Shown here piece by piece: positions 55,724 through 64,000 of a stretch of 64,000 nucleotides of DNA. This DNA comes from Lachnospiraceae bacterium TWA4 (GTDB lineage: Bacteria; Bacillota; Clostridia; Lachnospirales; Lachnospiraceae), in contig JPZU01000001.1 of the NCBI GenBank assembly GCA_000875945.1, forward strand, positions 1,085,878 to 1,149,877, in the 5' to 3' direction. Under the pieces are notes generated by a model that had not been told where the DNA came from, did no database searches, and saw only the letters and a program-made list of their open reading frames with translations. Position numbers and translations under genes: made by a program. The stretch's first letter is position 1. Each line of letters starts with the position of its first letter.

Positions 55724-56380
55724 CTACGATTCTTTTGTGCACAGAAAGTCTATAAACGATTTTACCTTTTCAATATGTGGAGCATCTGGATTAATCAATA
55801 CCACTGCCCCATTCTCATAGGTTTGTAATTGTTTCCACCATTTGCTATCACTGACATCAATTCCCACATAAGCTTTCTGCCCTGTTTCAACATGAATCGT
55901 ACTCAATACTCGATTGGGATAGGCATCATAAATCGATTTTACTCGCTCATCTTCCAGAGACAAAAATCGTCCTGTTGAGGCAAGTGCCTCATAATTGGCC
56001 TTGTCTGTAACAATAACATCCACCATTCCAGCTTCTACAATTGCTATCGTCTTTTGATAGTAAACATTATTAGAACCTGAAATAGATGATAAATCAAAGT
56101 GTGAACCAGTTTCTAAGTTCACTGTATAGTCCTTCGTATCAATTCCTGCATAGTCCACAAATTCTTTATAAAATTCAGAATCCTCACTGACGTCTGCAAA
56201 GCTATTGACCAAACTTGCATAAAAAATCTGCTCATTAGGTCTTGTTAGGGAAATATAAACTAAATAAATTGCAATTAATATAATGGAGATTCCACCAATA
56301 ATTGGAATTTTATAGTAATCCCATAGATAAGTGACCTTCTCCTTTTTATCTAGGGATTGAAATTTTTCTTTTTCTGTCAT
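55724..56380 (-). CDS. Membrane-anchored YesL-associated protein (raffinose cluster)
   Basis: A 218-residue protein: a short basic start (KKEKVTYLWDYYKIPII), one membrane helix (about 32-50) and an outer domain. The WDYYKxP motif and outer segment VDVIVTDKANYEALASTGRFLSLEDE match the protein at 36058. The segment AVVLINPDAPHIEKVKSFIDFLC resembles the end of a solute-binding protein lobe. It is the only intact frame of the three family members here, starts four bases after the GH36 gene and has no named family that I recognise. Confidence 0.75.
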   Translation of the reverse strand: MTEKEKFQSLDKKEKVTYLWDYYKIPIIGGISIILIAIYLVYISLTRPNEQIFYASLVNSFADVSEDSEFYKEFVDYAGIDTKDYTVNLETGSHFDLSSISGSNNVYYQKTIAIVEAGMVDVIVTDKANYEALASTGRFLSLEDERVKSIYDAYPNRVLSTIHVETGQKAYVGIDVSDSKWWKQLQTYENGAVVLINPDAPHIEKVKSFIDFLCTKES

Positions 56381-56383
56381 AGA

Positions 56384-58578
56384 CTACTTTACTCGAATAA
56401 AATGAAGCTGATAAGTTGGGAAATCTCCAGCTTTTCGCTCAAATGTATATCCTCCATACATTAACGCAGCTCCATTAAATACTTCCTCACTTCCATCTAA
56501 TTGATATAAAGCTTCTGGATTTAAGCCTTTAAATTTCAAATGAATCAAACGTCCATTGGCTCTTGGTCTTATCTGAACCATATTGACTAAAGTTTCGCCT
56601 TGGTCTTTTGCTACAAACTGCCAAGCACAATAGTCAATAGCATCCATTGCATTTGATAAACGATAGTATTTGCCATCTTGAATTAAATCATAATACCTTT
56701 TAAAGGTTTCTACTTGAGCTTTTACTTCATTCTTTTCTTCTTCACCAAGTAAGCCTAAATCAAGCTCATAGCCAAACGTACCAGACATTGCTACCACTCC
56801 ACGAGTTTCCAATGAAGTATTTCGTCCTGTCTGATGATTTGGACTAGCTGATACATGAGCACCCATTGTTGATACTGGATATCCAAAAGACGTTCCGTAT
56901 TGAATCTGAAGACGTTCAATCGCATCAGTATCATCACTACACCAAATCTGTGGTGTATAATAGAGCATACCAGCATCAAAACGTCCGCCACCACCTGCGC
57001 AACCTTCAATTAATAAATTTGGATAGCGTTTTTCAAGTCGATCTAGTAACTCATACACACCGAGCACATATCGATGATATACTTCACCCTGTCTATTGGC
57101 AGGAAGATTTGTACTAAATACATCTGCAATTGAACGGTTCATATCCCATTTGACATATTCAATATTGGTTGAATCAAAAATTTTTGTATAACAATCAAAT
57201 AAATAATCAATCACCTCTGGTCTTGACATATCTAAGACTAGCTGATAACGAGAACGATTTGGATTACGTGAAGGTACTTTTAAAACCCATTCTGGATGTT
57301 CTCTATAAAGATTTGTATCTTCATTAACCATTTCAGGTTCTACCCAAATACCAAATTTCATACCAAGGTCATTGACTCTTTTTACAAGTTTAGGAAGTCC
57401 ACCTTTTAGTTTTTCTTCATTGACAAACCAATCACCAAGTCCTGCAAAGTCGTTATTTCTTACGCCAAACCATCCATCATCTAGTACAAGCATCTCAATA
57501 CCAAGCTCAGAAGCTGACTTTGCGATAGTATAGATTTTTTCTTCATCAAAATCAAAATAGGTTGCTTCCCAGTTATTAATTAAAATAGGGCGACGAGCTA
57601 CTTTATATTTACCTCTGCAAATATTAGTTCGAATTGTCTCATGATAGTTTTGAGATAATTTTTCAAATCCATGTGCTGAATACGTTAAGATAACTTCTGG
57701 AGCATAAAAACTCTCACCTGCACTTAAGTTCCAACCAAAGTGTTCTTCATGAATACCCATAACCACACGAGTTGCACCTGTTTGGTCTGTTTCAATTTGA
57801 GTTTTATGATTTCCACTGTAAACAAACATCATTCCATAGCAATCGCCATATTCTTCATTTGTATTAGGCTCACATAAAATAACAAATGGATTGTGATGAT
57901 GGCTTGAAGCACCTCTTTTGCTTTCGATACTTTTAATTCCATTCATGCTAGATACTCGTTCCATTTGACGTTCCATACAATGTCTTCCATGGAAATGAAC
58001 AAGATCCCATTCACCAAATGGTAAATCAAGGCATGCACTATAAGCCTTCGTTAACTTAATATCTTCTTTCCCATTATTTATATAAACAACGGTTCTAGTA
58101 ATAATATCATTGTCCTCTAAAACTCCATAAAAAAGCTTTGCTTGTAAATGAGTAACAGGATCTTCTAATAAAATAATTAAGGTTTTTGCCTCATCTGTTT
58201 CATCATAAACTGCTGGAAGTCCTGGAATAAAATACTTACTATCTCTTATTTTATGAGAAACATATCGAAAATCAGCTAAACCACTTCCATCAGCGTTTTC
58301 TACATTTACACAGTTAATGCGATAATCACCCACCCCTGTGCCTGGAAATTCCTGTGGTACAGTATCTAATGAAAAAGTTCTGTCTTTATCTGCTTCATAA
58401 GGATTTCCCGAAAATCCTCTGTCATAATTTTTTAGAGTATAATCCATTACTACATCTGAAATTTTTCTTCCATAATATAAATGAAGTAATACTCCATATT
58501 CATTTACTTTCATCTGATAGGTTGTATTTTTGTATGAAGAGTAAATAACTTCGTTTCTTCCTGATAACAAATACTCAT
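56384..58578 (-). CDS. GH36 alpha-galactosidase (2; frameshift near start)
   Basis: About 731 residues with nucleophile motif YVKWDMNR and acid/base CSDDTDAIERLQIQYGTS. It hydrolyses alpha-galactosides delivered by the MsmEFG-like importer. The ATG at 58578 with AGGAG upstream gives MSICYQEETKLFTLHTK, which matches GH36 N-termini, but the main frame begins later. Adding one base to the five-T run at 58527-58531 joins them into NTTYQMKVNEYG. Without that change, translation would have to start at a TTG with no RBS. I regard this as a probable sequence error. Confidence 0.92.
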
Positions 58579-58901
58579 CTTAATCTCCTAATTCTGTATA
58601 TTTTTCTTGCAATCTTTTAGTTATTATTTTATAATGTAAGAGTTAGGCAAAACATTTTACCATATTTTAATGGTTTTTTGCCAACATTTATCTATAAGTT
58701 CCTGTAGAGTACCACATCTGATTTTTATAATCAAGCGAGAGTGAATACAGGTTATAAAAAGTAATCCTTTTAGGATAGGGCTTTGTGAATAGCCATAAGC
58801 CACTTAGAAAAGCAAAAGAAACACGACTAGTCATGGTGTGAACAATAGCTTCAGACGTGGTAATTCATGACTACTACTATTATGAAAGGAGTAGCAATTT
58901 T
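58571..58901. other. Divergent region between GH36 (2) and the AraC gene
   Basis: About 320 bp. The GH36 side holds ACCAT / ATGGT inverted repeats near 58658-58673. The AraC side has an unusual structured leader: ATCC-TTTT-AGGAT (near 58770), GGC...GCC (near 58787) and TAGTCATG / CATGACTA (58828, 58866) ending just before the AraC RBS at 58885. Confidence 0.6.
58828..58873 (+). promoter_or_regulatory. Hairpin before the AraC RBS
   Basis: Perfect 8-bp arms TAGTCATG and CATGACTA enclose 30 bases. It lies 11 bases upstream of AAAGGAG and could influence translation of the regulator. Confidence 0.45.
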
Positions 58902-59813
58902 ATGGAAAGAGTCGTTGGTTACACAAATTCTGCAAGATATAAATGCCTTGAAGACTTACAGCGCACCTCTACAGACTTTAGTCTTCGATATTGTGGAATT
59001 GAACAATGCAATCCCGGACATTTTTTTGGACCTTATGTACGTAAAAATGCAAGTGTTTTACATGTTATTTTAAAAGGTAAGGGATTTTTTAAAATAAATG
59101 GTGAAATCTATCCACTTCATGCAAACCAAGCCTTTTTAATTATCCCAGAACAAACTACCTATTACGAAGCTGACGCTGACGAACCCTGGGAATATATTTG
59201 GGTTGGATTTACAGGTATTCGTTCTTTTGAATATTTATCCAATTGTGGATTTACAGACAACAATTTTATTATTGATGTTCCTAATACGGAGCCTTTAAAA
59301 AATTGCGTATTAAATATGCTAGAGGCACATGAATTAACCTTTGCAAATGACCTATTACGAAATAGTGAACTATTAAAGTTTTTTGCAATTTTAATTCAAA
59401 ACCATGGTGAAAATTCTAAGAAAACTACCTATGATTATCCTGGCGCCATCTATGTCAATCATGCAATTGACTACATTACGCTCCACTATAAGGAACAACT
59501 TCGAATTCAAAAACTCGCAGACTATATAGGAATTGATCGAAGTTATCTAACAAGTACATTTAAAAAGGTTAAGGGAATTTCACCTCAAGAATTTTTAGTA
59601 AATCTACGTATGGATAGAGCCGCTTCTCTATTAAAGGAGACAACGTCACCTATTAATGAAGTAGCTTCCCAAGTTGGATACAAAGATCCCCTTGCTTTTT
59701 CTAAAATATTTAAACAGTACTATGGGATGAGTCCTAAGAATTATCGTAATTCTACCGACGCTTTAGTGACTGTTCACAAAAAATTTGACTATACACCTAA
59801 AACTCCATTTTAA
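58902..59813 (+). CDS. AraC-family regulator of the raffinose cluster
   Basis: A regulator of about 303 residues. An N-terminal cupin (HVILKGKGFFKINGEIYPLHANQAFLIIPEQTTYYEADADEPWEYIWVGFTG) is followed by two helix-turn-helix motifs (LRIQKLADYIGIDRSYLTSTFKKVKGISPQEFL and INEVASQVGYKDPLAFSKIFKQYYGMSP). This is the MsmR/RafR type that activates raffinose or melibiose genes upon sugar binding. Start 58902 follows AAAGGAG. It is flanked by GH36 and the importer, which it probably controls. Confidence 0.92.
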   Translation: MERVVGYTNSARYKCLEDLQRTSTDFSLRYCGIEQCNPGHFFGPYVRKNASVLHVILKGKGFFKINGEIYPLHANQAFLIIPEQTTYYEADADEPWEYIWVGFTGIRSFEYLSNCGFTDNNFIIDVPNTEPLKNCVLNMLEAHELTFANDLLRNSELLKFFAILIQNHGENSKKTTYDYPGAIYVNHAIDYITLHYKEQLRIQKLADYIGIDRSYLTSTFKKVKGISPQEFLVNLRMDRAASLLKETTSPINEVASQVGYKDPLAFSKIFKQYYGMSPKNYRNSTDALVTVHKKFDYTPKTPF

Positions 59814-59819
59814 AAAATA

Positions 59820-59840
59820 AGGGCTGTCAAAGACAGCCCT
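59820..59840. terminator. Bidirectional terminator between the AraC gene and msmG
   Basis: AGGGCTGTC / GACAGCCCT with AAA loop, bounded by A-rich and T-rich tracts on either side. Confidence 0.88.
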
Positions 59841-59886
59841 ATTTTTAGTTACCGACCTGTACAAAAGCCAAACTTAAAACCAAATC

Positions 59887-60723
59887 TTATAACTTACCAC
59901 CAGAAGTTGCAATACCTTCGATAAACTGCTTCTGGAAAATTAAGTAAAGTACAATCATTGGCAAGCAAGCTAATAATGAAGCTGCCATTAATTGAGGGAA
60001 GTTTGTGGTATATGCACCCTGCATCTTAGCAAGAGCTGCAGATAATACTAATGTACTTTCTTTTGTATTAACGATTAAAGGCCACATAAGGTCTTTATAA
60101 GCGAACACTGCTGTGAAGATACCTAAAGCAACCATACTTGAACGAGTCAGTGGCATCATAACTTTTAAGAAAGTCTGGAAAATATTACAACCATCTAAGT
60201 AAGCTGCCTCTTCAAGATCTTTAGGCAATCCCTGATATCCTGTCTTTAATAAGTAGGTACCAAATGCCGTTACAAAACCTGGGAAGATTAATGCAATCAT
60301 CGTATTGGTCCAACCTAATTTAGAAACCATAGCGTACTGAGGAATGATGAAAATCTGTGAAGGAACCATCATCTGAATAAGTACGATTGAGAATGCAATA
60401 TTTTTACCTTTGAAATTTAAACGACCAAATGCATATCCTGCTAATGTTGCTGTAAGTACAGCAAAGATTACACGTCCTAAAATTAAAATTAACGTATTTT
60501 TATAAAGTAATAAAAAGTTTAAACTTTCAATAACTACCTGAAAAGATTCCATTCTCCACTGTGTTGGGAAGATTAAGAATGGATCAATCTGTGTAGCTTC
60601 TGTATTGGTTTTAAATGCTGTTAATGCCATCCAAACAAATGGAACAAGCATTGTAATAGAGCATAAAATCAAAATAATGTGAATAATCACAGAAGTAACT
60701 TTTTGTTTTGCTTCGTAACCCAT
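59887..60723 (-). CDS. msmG: Raffinose-type ABC permease, MsmG-like
   Basis: A 278-residue CUT1 permease with six helices and coupling loop DLEEAAYLDGCNIFQTFLKVMMPLTRS. The C-terminal FQKQFIEGIATSGGKL is typical of MsmG/GanQ. It pairs with the MsmF-like gene 14 bases upstream. Substrate assignment to alpha-galactosides comes from the neighbouring GH36 and AraC genes. Confidence 0.9.
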   Translation of the reverse strand: MGYEAKQKVTSVIIHIILILCSITMLVPFVWMALTAFKTNTEATQIDPFLIFPTQWRMESFQVVIESLNFLLLYKNTLILILGRVIFAVLTATLAGYAFGRLNFKGKNIAFSIVLIQMMVPSQIFIIPQYAMVSKLGWTNTMIALIFPGFVTAFGTYLLKTGYQGLPKDLEEAAYLDGCNIFQTFLKVMMPLTRSSMVALGIFTAVFAYKDLMWPLIVNTKESTLVLSAALAKMQGAYTTNFPQLMAASLLACLPMIVLYLIFQKQFIEGIATSGGKL

Positions 60724-60737
60724 ATTCTATCTCCTTC

Positions 60738-61649
60738 CTAATTATAGTGAACATATCTCTTTTCAAAGATATCTTTAATAAAGGTCATAATTAAAATAAC
60801 AATTAATAAGAATACAACGATTGCTGCACCATAACCTTTTTCTTGATAGGTAAATGAATACTGATAGAATAAGAATACTAATGATTGAGTCTTCTCAATT
60901 GCAGGATTAGTTTTATCCATAATCATATAGATTAAATCGAATACCTGCATTGCACCCATAATTCTTGTTGTAAGCACGAAGAAAATAGTAGGTGAAAGTA
61001 GTGGAATGGTAATGTGGAAGAACTGTTTAATACCAGTTGCACCATCAATACTTGCTGCTTCATAATAATCTCCAGGAATTTCCTGTAAACCTGAGATAAA
61101 AAGTACCATGTTGTAACCAACTACTGACCATACACCAATGATACCTAAAGAAATCCAAGCAATCTTAGGATCTGATACCCAGTTGATTTTAGAACCAATC
61201 ACATGATTAATTAAACCATATTCTGCATTGTATAACCATCTCCATACCATAGCAACTGCTGCTGGTGCAGCAACCATTGGAAGGAAGAAGATTGTACGAT
61301 AAGCACCACGTCCTACCATCTTACGATTTAAAAGTACTGCTAAAATTAATGCAATAACTACTGAAAATGGTACTTCAATGATTGCATATTTGAATGTATT
61401 AAGTAATGACTGTAAAACTTCTGAAGTTGCAAACATCTTTGTATAGTTCTCAGCACCAACAAATGTATTTCCTAAACCAAAAGCTCCTGTTTTAAAGAAC
61501 GACTGGTAAATAGTTTGAATTAAAGGCCAAATATTTAAAATAATTAAACCAGCTAACGTTGGAATAACAAAAAGCCAACCCCAAAATAGTTCACTTTTCT
61601 GTCTTGGTGAAAGTTTTTTCTTTACTTTAGTATCTGCCAAGTCTTTCAT
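60738..61649 (-). CDS. msmF: Raffinose-type ABC permease, MsmF-like
   Basis: A 303-residue permease with six helices; the start SELFWGWLFVIPTLAGLIILNIWPLIQTIYQSFF and loop DYYEAASIDGATGIKQFFHITIPLLSP are typical of MsmF. It follows the binding-protein gene after 104 bp that contain a hairpin, which suggests lower expression than the binding protein. Confidence 0.9.
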   Translation of the reverse strand: MKDLADTKVKKKLSPRQKSELFWGWLFVIPTLAGLIILNIWPLIQTIYQSFFKTGAFGLGNTFVGAENYTKMFATSEVLQSLLNTFKYAIIEVPFSVVIALILAVLLNRKMVGRGAYRTIFFLPMVAAPAAVAMVWRWLYNAEYGLINHVIGSKINWVSDPKIAWISLGIIGVWSVVGYNMVLFISGLQEIPGDYYEAASIDGATGIKQFFHITIPLLSPTIFFVLTTRIMGAMQVFDLIYMIMDKTNPAIEKTQSLVFLFYQYSFTYQEKGYGAAIVVFLLIVILIMTFIKDIFEKRYVHYN

Positions 61650-61676
61650 CTCCTTTCAAGTAATAACTAATGTGAA

Positions 61677-61706
61677 TCATGACCACCCATTACTGAGTGG
61701 TCATGA
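61677..61706 (-). promoter_or_regulatory. Intercistronic hairpin between msmE and msmF
   Basis: TCATGACCAC / GTGGTCATGA, perfect 10-bp arms with a 10-base loop and no U-run. Likely stabilises the upstream binding-protein message. Confidence 0.7.
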
Positions 61707-61753
61707 CCTTAGTTTTTATTCTTTGTGACAATAATCTAAATTAATTGTATAGA

Positions 61754-63079
61754 TTACTCACTAGCTAACATATCGTTCATCTTAGCTGCAACTGCTTTAC
61801 AAGCTTCTGTTGTATCCTGAGTTCCAGAGAACGCATTTACAAGGTCTGTACTAAGAGCATCTTCCCACTTAGAAGTAGTCTTCACTGAATGAGGTCTTGT
61901 AATTAATGTTGCATTGTCAAGAGTATCTACATAAGCGCCGATTCCAGCGAAAGTTTTGTTATAAGTATCCTGCCATGCAGTAGAAAGTTTTGTATCTTTT
62001 AATGCTGACATTGTAACACCTAAATCTGCCTGCATTTTCTGAGCTTCTTCAGTTCCTAAGTAAGTTACTAAAGATTTAGCTGCATTAGGCATTTCAGTTT
62101 TAGCATCGATAGACCATCCTAAACCGTTTACACAGCTTGAACGATTACCAGTTGTTGCATCCTTAGGAAGAACTGCTACATCACCAAATGATTTAACGTT
62201 GTCATCATCCATGAATGCTGGTACCTGCCAAGAACCCTGCATAGTCATAGCTAATTTACCAGACTGGAATAATGCATCAGGACCATTTTCAGATACAGTT
62301 GAGTATTCAGGAGCAACTTCTTTTAATAAGTCTGTTAAGAAGTTCATAGCTTTAAGAGTATTTTCATCATCTAAGCCAGATTTCTTCATATCTTCTGAAA
62401 TGATATTTCCGCCCATAGAATAAACAACATTGTACCAGTTATCCTGGTTGTTAGATGTCTTCATAGCGAATCCATATTCACCTTTGTCTTTGTTTGTTAA
62501 CTTCTTAGCTGCTGCTGCGAAATCATCCCATGTCCAGTTTTCGTTTGGATAATCAACGCCTGCTGCATCAAACATCTTCTTGTTATACCATAAAGCAATA
62601 GTATCAATATCCTTAGGTACTGCATAGTACTTGCTGTCATAGGTATATAAACTTAAGATACCATCATTGTACTTGTCAACATTAGGTGTAACTTCTTCTG
62701 TTAAGTCCATTAATAAACCTGAAGACATGTAGTTGTTAGAGTTGTTAGAGTGCATCCAAAATACGTCTGGTAAATCTCCACCAGTAGCACCTGCTTCTAA
62801 CTGGGTCCAGTACTGATCCCAAGGAGTTACTACAATACTAACTTTAACACCAGAAGTTTCTGTCCATTTATCCATAATCTTCTGTAATCCAGGCTGCTGG
62901 TTCTTATCCCAGATAGAAACCTGAAGTACGCCGCTTTCCATCTTACCATCTGCTGAACCCTGTGCCTGAGTTTCTTTGTTTCCACCGTCATTGCTTCCAC
63001 CTGATGAGCAAGCTGCCATTGAGAATGCCATAGCTGCACATAAAGATAAAGCTAACACTTTTGTTAAATTCTTCTTCAT
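61754..63079 (-). CDS. msmE: Raffinose-type solute-binding lipoprotein, MsmE-like
   Basis: A 441-residue lipoprotein (lipobox SMAAC, Ser/Gly linker) of the family 1 solute-binding class. It has the conserved VSIWDKNQQPGLQKIMDKWTETSGVKVSIVVTPWDQYWTQLEAGATGGDLPDVFWMH and GKLAMTMQGSWQVPAF. It would capture raffinose-type alpha-galactosides for MsmFG. First gene of its operon; the 416-bp upstream region is shared with a divergent yesL gene. Confidence 0.92.
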   Translation of the reverse strand: MKKNLTKVLALSLCAAMAFSMAACSSGGSNDGGNKETQAQGSADGKMESGVLQVSIWDKNQQPGLQKIMDKWTETSGVKVSIVVTPWDQYWTQLEAGATGGDLPDVFWMHSNNSNNYMSSGLLMDLTEEVTPNVDKYNDGILSLYTYDSKYYAVPKDIDTIALWYNKKMFDAAGVDYPNENWTWDDFAAAAKKLTNKDKGEYGFAMKTSNNQDNWYNVVYSMGGNIISEDMKKSGLDDENTLKAMNFLTDLLKEVAPEYSTVSENGPDALFQSGKLAMTMQGSWQVPAFMDDDNVKSFGDVAVLPKDATTGNRSSCVNGLGWSIDAKTEMPNAAKSLVTYLGTEEAQKMQADLGVTMSALKDTKLSTAWQDTYNKTFAGIGAYVDTLDNATLITRPHSVKTTSKWEDALSTDLVNAFSGTQDTTEACKAVAAKMNDMLASE

Positions 63080-63495
63080 TACTATTCCTCCATATTGTAA
63101 TGTAAAATTTACGCTCCCAAACTTGTTAAATTGGTCGGTATATCTAACAAATGTTTGGCAACAAGTTATGTCATAATATTAACTTATAAATGTAAAAATG
63201 GTAAATAGATTTAGATAGGAAATATATGTATAAATGTTGTTTCTTGGATATTTTTAAACATTTTATATAATTTTTATTTAATTTTTTGTGCTAAATTAAC
63301 ATATTTGGATTGTCATTTTCACTATTTAGGTACAGTTTTTTTGTTATTTTTTTAGTTCATTTTAAATTATTCTTTCTTCTTTCCATAATTGTAGAAAATT
63401 TATCAAAGTCTATTGCAACATTTTTCCATAGTTGTTTAACATAAAAATATAGAGTATAATACTTTTAAGAGATATCCTAAAGCGAGGTGATTTTT
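63080..63495. other. Divergent regulatory region of msmE and yesL
   Basis: Near msmE there is an 8-bp inverted repeat AACTTGTT (63120) / AACAAGTT (63160) 48 bases across, and AAATGTAAAA at 63188, the complement of the motif in the cluster 1 promoter. The yesL side holds its promoter. Otherwise very AT-rich with nothing recognised. Confidence 0.6.
63432..63460 (+). promoter_or_regulatory. Promoter of the third yesL gene
   Basis: TTGTTT (63432-63437) and a perfect TATAAT (63455-63460) separated by 17 bases, 36 bases before the ATG. Confidence 0.75.
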
Positions 63496-64000
63496 ATGTT
63501 AGGTTTATTTAATCCAGATAACAAAATTAATATTTTTATAGGCAAAATAGGAGATGTTATTATTGCAAACCTTCTATTTATTTTCTGTTGTATTCCATTT
63601 TTCACTATTGGAGCTTCTTATACGGCTCTACACTTTTGCTGCCTGCGACTTAGAAAAGGGAATTTAAATGGTGTTACTAAAACATTTTTTAATGCATTTT
63701 TTAAAAACTTCAAACAGGCAACCATTACATGGATAGGGATTCTTATAGGAATTGTATTTCTCTTAACAGGTATTCGTTTCCTAAAGCAAATGGGGGGAAG
63801 TTTTGCAAACTTTTATCTTTATATTTACTATGCTGCTTTCATTCTCTTGACTTTATTTACCCTTTATGTATTCCCTGTAATTGCAACATTTGAAAATACC
63901 TTAAAGAAGATTTATTCAATGTCAATCTCTCTTTGCTTTATGCATTTTCCAAAAACTATACTTATTGCATTTTTTACGATTTTCCCATTTGTACTGACGT
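63496..64000 (+). CDS. YesL-family (DUF624) membrane protein, partial at right edge
   Basis: The first 168 residues of a YesL protein, open to the window end. The segment IIANLLFIFCCIPFFTIGASYTALHFCCLRLRKGNLNGVTKTFFNAFFKNFKQATITW closely follows the cluster 1 YesL (LNILWFICCIPLVTIGAS..., KAFFKSFKQNFKQATKIW). At least four membrane segments are visible. RBS GAGGTGA lies seven bases before the ATG. It is divergent from the msmEFG operon, so all three sugar clusters carry a yesL gene. Confidence 0.88.
   Translation, partial: MLGLFNPDNKINIFIGKIGDVIIANLLFIFCCIPFFTIGASYTALHFCCLRLRKGNLNGVTKTFFNAFFKNFKQATITWIGILIGIVFLLTGIRFLKQMGGSFANFYLYIYYAAFILLTLFTLYVFPVIATFENTLKKIYSMSISLCFMHFPKTILIAFFTIFPFVLT

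Noticed and set aside
4940-58531. Homopolymer frameshifts as phase-variable contingency loci
   Set aside because: The runs are only three to seven bases long and affect unrelated genes such as modB and regulators; error is the simpler explanation.

Overview
The window is AT-rich DNA from a low-GC Gram-positive anaerobe, most likely a member of Clostridia of the Lachnospiraceae type. This is an inference from gene content: pyruvate formate-lyase with its activase, a selenocysteine formate dehydrogenase, a MoeA fused to a periplasmic-binding-like domain, GH36/GH32 oligosaccharide clusters with LplB/YtcP-type importers, DUF3877, NlpC/P60 proteins, and strong AAGGAGG ribosome binding sites. No species can be named. 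No rRNA, tRNA, CRISPR array or prophage was seen.

Layout. 1-2343 (-): end of a cell-surface polysaccharide export locus (ABC ATPase, ABC permease, partial LicD). 2477-5724 (+): ExoIII-type endonuclease, a GH13 debranching-enzyme homologue that has lost its catalytic residues, and a TraX-like membrane protein. 5785-19211 (-): a molybdenum/tungsten/selenium island with modABC, tupABC, a DUF3343 Se/S-carrier-like protein, a Sec-containing formate dehydrogenase with a visible SECIS hairpin, MoeA-PBP, MoeA, a MOSC protein and a TetR regulator. 19358-22297 (+): PlsC, cardiolipin synthase, a hairpin-rich repeat and a MarR regulator. 22327-26098 (-): pflA, pflB and a copper-ATPase actuator-domain remnant behind an intact CsoR-like promoter. 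26281-27474 (+): a PatB/MalY aminotransferase.

27697-64000 is mostly carbohydrate utilisation. Two paralogous clusters (29082-36686 and 38430-46879) share one plan: GH32 beta-fructosidase, solute-binding lipoprotein and two permeases on the minus strand, with a divergent LacI regulator, a YesL-like membrane protein and a membrane-anchored protein on the plus strand. The two GH32 genes are recent duplicates with a near-identical 3' half. Between the clusters lie an Rpn-type nuclease, an orphan nucleotidyltransferase and an AAA-ATPase/PD-(D/E)XK protein. After tyrS and housekeeping genes comes a raffinose-family cluster: two GH36 alpha-galactosidases, an AraC regulator, MsmEFG-like importer genes, an MsmK-type ATPase that probably energises all three importers, another anchored protein and a third YesL running off the right edge. 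Together these genes could import raffinose-family sugars, sucrose and fructans, trim galactose and cleave the fructosyl bond. Pyruvate would then pass through pyruvate formate-lyase to formate, which the Sec formate dehydrogenase can oxidise.

Two points need attention. First, at least six genes carry single-base frameshifts, nearly all in A/T homopolymers, so base-level errors in this sequence are likely and those genes may be intact in the organism. Second, the most unusual signals are a duplicated intergenic element (27496-27653 and 46872-47018) with three AATTGTG heptamers at identical 11/22-bp phasing, a covarying hairpin and a tiny conserved reading frame, and the recurrence of a YesL protein plus an anchored protein in all three sugar clusters.
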